A stretch of DNA of 8,965 bases from Elusimicrobiota bacterium (GTDB lineage: Bacteria > Elusimicrobiota > Elusimicrobia > F11): positions 1-8,965 of the forward strand of contig JAKLIS010000036.1 of assembly GCA_022709485.1 (NCBI GenBank), written 5' to 3'. Made by a program: the position numbers and the translations under genes. This document shows, piece by piece, positions 7,255 through 8,965 of this stretch; position 1 is the stretch's first letter, and every line of letters begins with the position of its first letter. The notes below the pieces were generated by a model. That model saw only the letters and a list, made by a program, of their open reading frames with translations. It searched no databases and was not told where the DNA came from.

Positions 7255-7628
7255 TTTTCAGGCCTGTCCGTATTTCCGAACTGGAACGCGACGTGCAATT
7301 TAGAAAAGAGGTCTTTGCCGCCAGCAAAGAAGAATTGTTGCGGGTTGGAAAGGAAAATTTTCAACCCAAGGAATGGATTAAAAGCCATCCAGGTTCTGTT
7401 CTTGGATTGGGACTTGGGACTTTTGGAACAGGGGCTCTTTTCTGGATTCTTGGAAATTTCTTAGGAAAAAGAGGTTTTCTTTGGAAGATCATTAGAACCG
7501 GTTGGGCCATCGGCGTCGCCCCGTTTGTGATGGCGAAAGTCACCAAACCGTTTCTGCCGTTGATTTTAATGATTGCGAAAAATTGGGTCAGCGGGGAAAT
7601 GGGCCCAAACGAATCTACGACGAAATAA
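7251..7628 (+). CDS. Hypothetical membrane-associated protein, 125 residues (YqjK-like context)
   Basis: I do not recognise this with confidence. A charged helix-prone head (ELERDVQFRKEVFAASKEELLRVGKENF, 10-37) leads to SHPGSVLGLGLGTFGTGALFWILGNFL (45-71), a glycine-rich hydrophobic stretch. Then follow a basic turn (GKRGFLWKIIRTG) and a second hydrophobic part (about 84-113). The pattern of charged head, HP, glycine-rich hydrophobic segment, then RGF-x-W resembles YqjK/DUF883-type small envelope proteins, and the partner upstream is YqjE-like. That resemblance is inference. The ATG at 7251 overlaps the preceding stop as ATGA and is preferred; an in-frame ATG at 7230 would add 7 residues. The 3' end overlaps the converging cyclase gene by 14 bp. 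Confidence 0.72.
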   Translation: MIFRPVRISELERDVQFRKEVFAASKEELLRVGKENFQPKEWIKSHPGSVLGLGLGTFGTGALFWILGNFLGKRGFLWKIIRTGWAIGVAPFVMAKVTKPFLPLILMIAKNWVSGEMGPNESTTK

Positions 7629-8634
7629 CCCGGTTCCTTCCCCTTTCCTTCGCCCAGTACAACGCCTGATCGGCCCGCGCAATCATTTCCTCCGAGGTCG
7701 TTCCATGAGAAGGAAAGTGCGCCACTCCTATACTGACTGTTATCTTGAGTTGGGTGAAACCACAAGAAATGGACTCCGACTCAATCCGCCGCCGCAATCC
7801 TTCAGCTTTCCTCATGACGCCATCCAATTGAGCCCGCGGCAAAAGAACGATAAATTCTTCTCCCCCGTAGCGTCCTGCCACATCCGTTTCATAAAAAGCC
7901 TCTCTCAGAAGCTGTCCAATTCGAGAAAGGACGATATCTCCGGCGGCATGGCCATGAGAATCATTGACGTTTTTAAAATGATCAATATCCAACATCAAAA
8001 CACAAAACTGGGTTTGAAAGGCTTTTGCCTTTTTCATTTCCTCCGCCAGGCGATCCATGAAGGGTTGTCTTCGTAACAATCCCGTAAGTCCGTCCACTCG
8101 AGAATGAAGTTCCATCTGGCTAAAAAGGATGGCTTTGTTTAAAGCCATTCCAAGCTCATCTCCAAATTCACCCCCGGCCAAGACCAAATCATTCTCATTT
8201 TTATCCGGATGAACTTTCATAAAAAGAGCGCCGTTCATTTCGCTCCCGGACACTTCGCTAGAAAAAATGGGGATGAATAAAACGGGGATGACCTCGTCTG
8301 TGTGGGGAGGCCGAATTAATAAGGGCGACGTAGGGAAGGCGTCTAAAATCGGGGGCTCTTTGGCCCAGCTCCCCCGCCGGTGAAGTAAATTCCATCTTTT
8401 CTCTGGGTCCAATGAGTAAAGAAGAAATTCATGAGCCCCGAAAACCTTTTGAATTCCGCTTGTCAATTTGGGAGCCATATCCGCCCAGGAAAGAGCCTCC
8501 GCCAACCCTTTTGCGAGTCCATAAATGAGAAATGAGCGGGTTTCCTCTCTTTCCTCGTCTAAAACGCTCTTTTTTAACGCGGCATGACGGCTTTTCAATT
8601 GGTCAAATCGTTTTTTTTCGTCGTCCAGATCCAT
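7615..8634 (-). CDS. Diguanylate cyclase: coiled coil, GAF-like domain, GGDEF domain
   Basis: It makes cyclic di-GMP from two GTP. From the ATG at 8634 it has 339 residues. Residues 1-33 form a charged coiled coil (DDEKKRFDQLKSRHAALKKSVLDEE). About 36-172 looks like a GAF-type sensor domain (the weakest assignment). About 178-339 is the GGDEF domain: DGLTGLLRR (181-189), metal-binding D216 in LDIDHFKNVNDSHGHAAGD, RYGGEEF (255-261), SIGVAHFP and the closing ADQALYWAKERGRNRV. The active-site GGEEF is intact, so activity is expected. The product-inhibition site RxxD is absent: the equivalent residues are YETD (248-251). The N-terminus is uncertain. The same frame continues open upstream and encodes a membrane helix, so the protein is probably longer and membrane-anchored. 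It lies downstream of a second GGDEF gene on the same strand. Confidence 0.9.
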   Translation of the reverse strand: MDLDDEKKRFDQLKSRHAALKKSVLDEEREETRSFLIYGLAKGLAEALSWADMAPKLTSGIQKVFGAHEFLLYSLDPEKRWNLLHRRGSWAKEPPILDAFPTSPLLIRPPHTDEVIPVLFIPIFSSEVSGSEMNGALFMKVHPDKNENDLVLAGGEFGDELGMALNKAILFSQMELHSRVDGLTGLLRRQPFMDRLAEEMKKAKAFQTQFCVLMLDIDHFKNVNDSHGHAAGDIVLSRIGQLLREAFYETDVAGRYGGEEFIVLLPRAQLDGVMRKAEGLRRRIESESISCGFTQLKITVSIGVAHFPSHGTTSEEMIARADQALYWAKERGRNRVISS

Positions 8635-8742
8635 TTTGATCTGGCCTACCCTTTTTCCAAATCCATGAGTGACAAAATAGAGAACGATGAGAACAATGGT
8701 GGGACTGCAGGCGAGCCAGTATAAACGTCCGGTATTTTCCAG
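8635..8742 (-). other. Probable missing N-terminal extension with a transmembrane helix
   Basis: Reading the cyclase frame upstream of 8634 gives 36 further codons from a CTG at 8742-8740. They contain the hydrophobic run LYWLACSPTIVLIVLYFV followed by THGFGKRVGQIK. The helix (8656-8724) followed by basic residues and then the coiled coil is the classic layout of a membrane-anchored cyclase. No ATG, GTG or TTG exists in this frame back to an in-frame stop inside the upstream GGDEF domain. CTG at 8742 has GGTGGG (8749-8754) 6 bases upstream, and an ATT at 8697-8695 is another in-frame option. A lost base in the assembly would explain the data equally well. Confidence 0.5.
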
Positions 8743-8965
8743 TCGGGACCCACCACGCGATTTCGGCCCGTCCGTTTCGCCTCGTAAAGTCGCTGATCGG
8801 CCATTCGAATTAATTGCTGACCGCTCGTCGCATCGACGGGGAAAGACGCAACGCCAAAACTTCCGGTGACGGATAATTCCAGGGAATGCCCTTCCTTGGT
8901 GGCAACATCAAATTTTTGCGAGAACAGATCCATCCGTATTTGATCAGCAATTTTTACCGCCTCAT
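8646..8965 (-). CDS. Diguanylate cyclase, C-terminal part of GGDEF domain, cut by window edge
   Basis: The frame is open from the right edge (first full codon ends at 8963) to the TAG at 8648-8646, about 105 residues. It shows the second half of a GGDEF domain: EAVKIADQIR, then LSVTGSFGVASFPVDATSGQQLIRMADQRLYEAKRTGRNRVV. The GGDEF motif itself and any sensor domain lie beyond the window. After the domain ends at NRVV the frame runs on for 34 residues (GPDWKIPDVYTGSPAVPP and onward) unlike any usual GGDEF tail. This tail is read from the same bases that encode the membrane helix of the next gene in another frame, so the tail or the stop may be an artefact of an indel. The gene is probably cotranscribed with the cyclase downstream. 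Confidence 0.85.
   Translation of the reverse strand, partial: EAVKIADQIRMDLFSQKFDVATKEGHSLELSVTGSFGVASFPVDATSGQQLIRMADQRLYEAKRTGRNRVVGPDWKIPDVYTGSPAVPPLFSSFSILSLMDLEKG

Noticed and set aside
7573..8076. A 167-codon + strand frame opposite the cyclase gene.
   Set aside because: It runs antisense to the GGDEF motifs, its product has no recognisable features, and it starts inside the preceding gene without a ribosome binding site.

Overview
The window is a stretch of bacterial chromosome, dense in genes and of middling GC by eye. It has three parts: a glycogen / alpha-glucan operon on the + strand (1-6628), three short genes on the + strand (6653-7628), and two diguanylate cyclase genes on the - strand (7615-8965). 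No tRNA, rRNA, CRISPR array, transposase or phage structural gene is visible. The organism cannot be named from sequence alone. The mix of a GlgE-type glucan operon, a DUF3536-type GH57 protein, a YqjE-like (holin superfamily III) membrane protein and GAF/GGDEF signalling proteins suggests an uncultured, probably Gram-negative lineage (for example the Nitrospirota / NC10 / Omnitrophota / Elusimicrobiota sphere). That placement is inference.

Region 1 (1-6628). The last 48 codons of a malQ-type 4-alpha-glucanotransferase (GH77) enter from the left edge. A 102-bp spacer follows, with a strong imperfect inverted repeat. Then come glgE (maltose-1-phosphate-using maltosyltransferase, GH13), glgB (branching enzyme, GH13) starting on the base right after the glgE stop, and an 808-residue GH57/DUF3536 protein starting at TTG with a good ribosome binding site. 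Together they suggest alpha-glucan synthesis and remodelling: GlgE lengthens alpha-1,4 chains from maltose-1-phosphate, GlgB adds alpha-1,6 branches, MalQ rearranges oligosaccharides, and the GH57 protein acts on the same polymer in a way not yet assigned. Genes that make maltose-1-phosphate (treS, maltokinase, glgM) are not in the window.

Region 2 (6653-7628). A 59-residue protein with a basic head and an acidic tail sits 24 bp after the GH57 gene with its own Shine-Dalgarno. Next is a 109-residue YqjE/holin-superfamily-III-like membrane protein, joined by an ATGA overlap to a 125-residue protein with two hydrophobic stretches. The last two resemble the small inner-membrane envelope genes of the E. 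coli yqjD-yqjE-yqjK type more than a lysis cassette.

Region 3 (7615-8965, - strand). Two GGDEF genes lie in tandem and converge on region 2 with a 14-bp overlap. The downstream one is complete from an ATG at 8634 (coiled coil, GAF-like domain, GGEEF cyclase without an RxxD inhibitory site). Its frame stays open upstream and encodes a convincing transmembrane helix, but with no ATG, GTG or TTG start. The true start is therefore probably an unusual codon (CTG at 8742 is the best candidate), or there is a frameshift between the two cyclase genes. The upstream cyclase is cut by the right edge; only the C-terminal part of its GGDEF domain is present.
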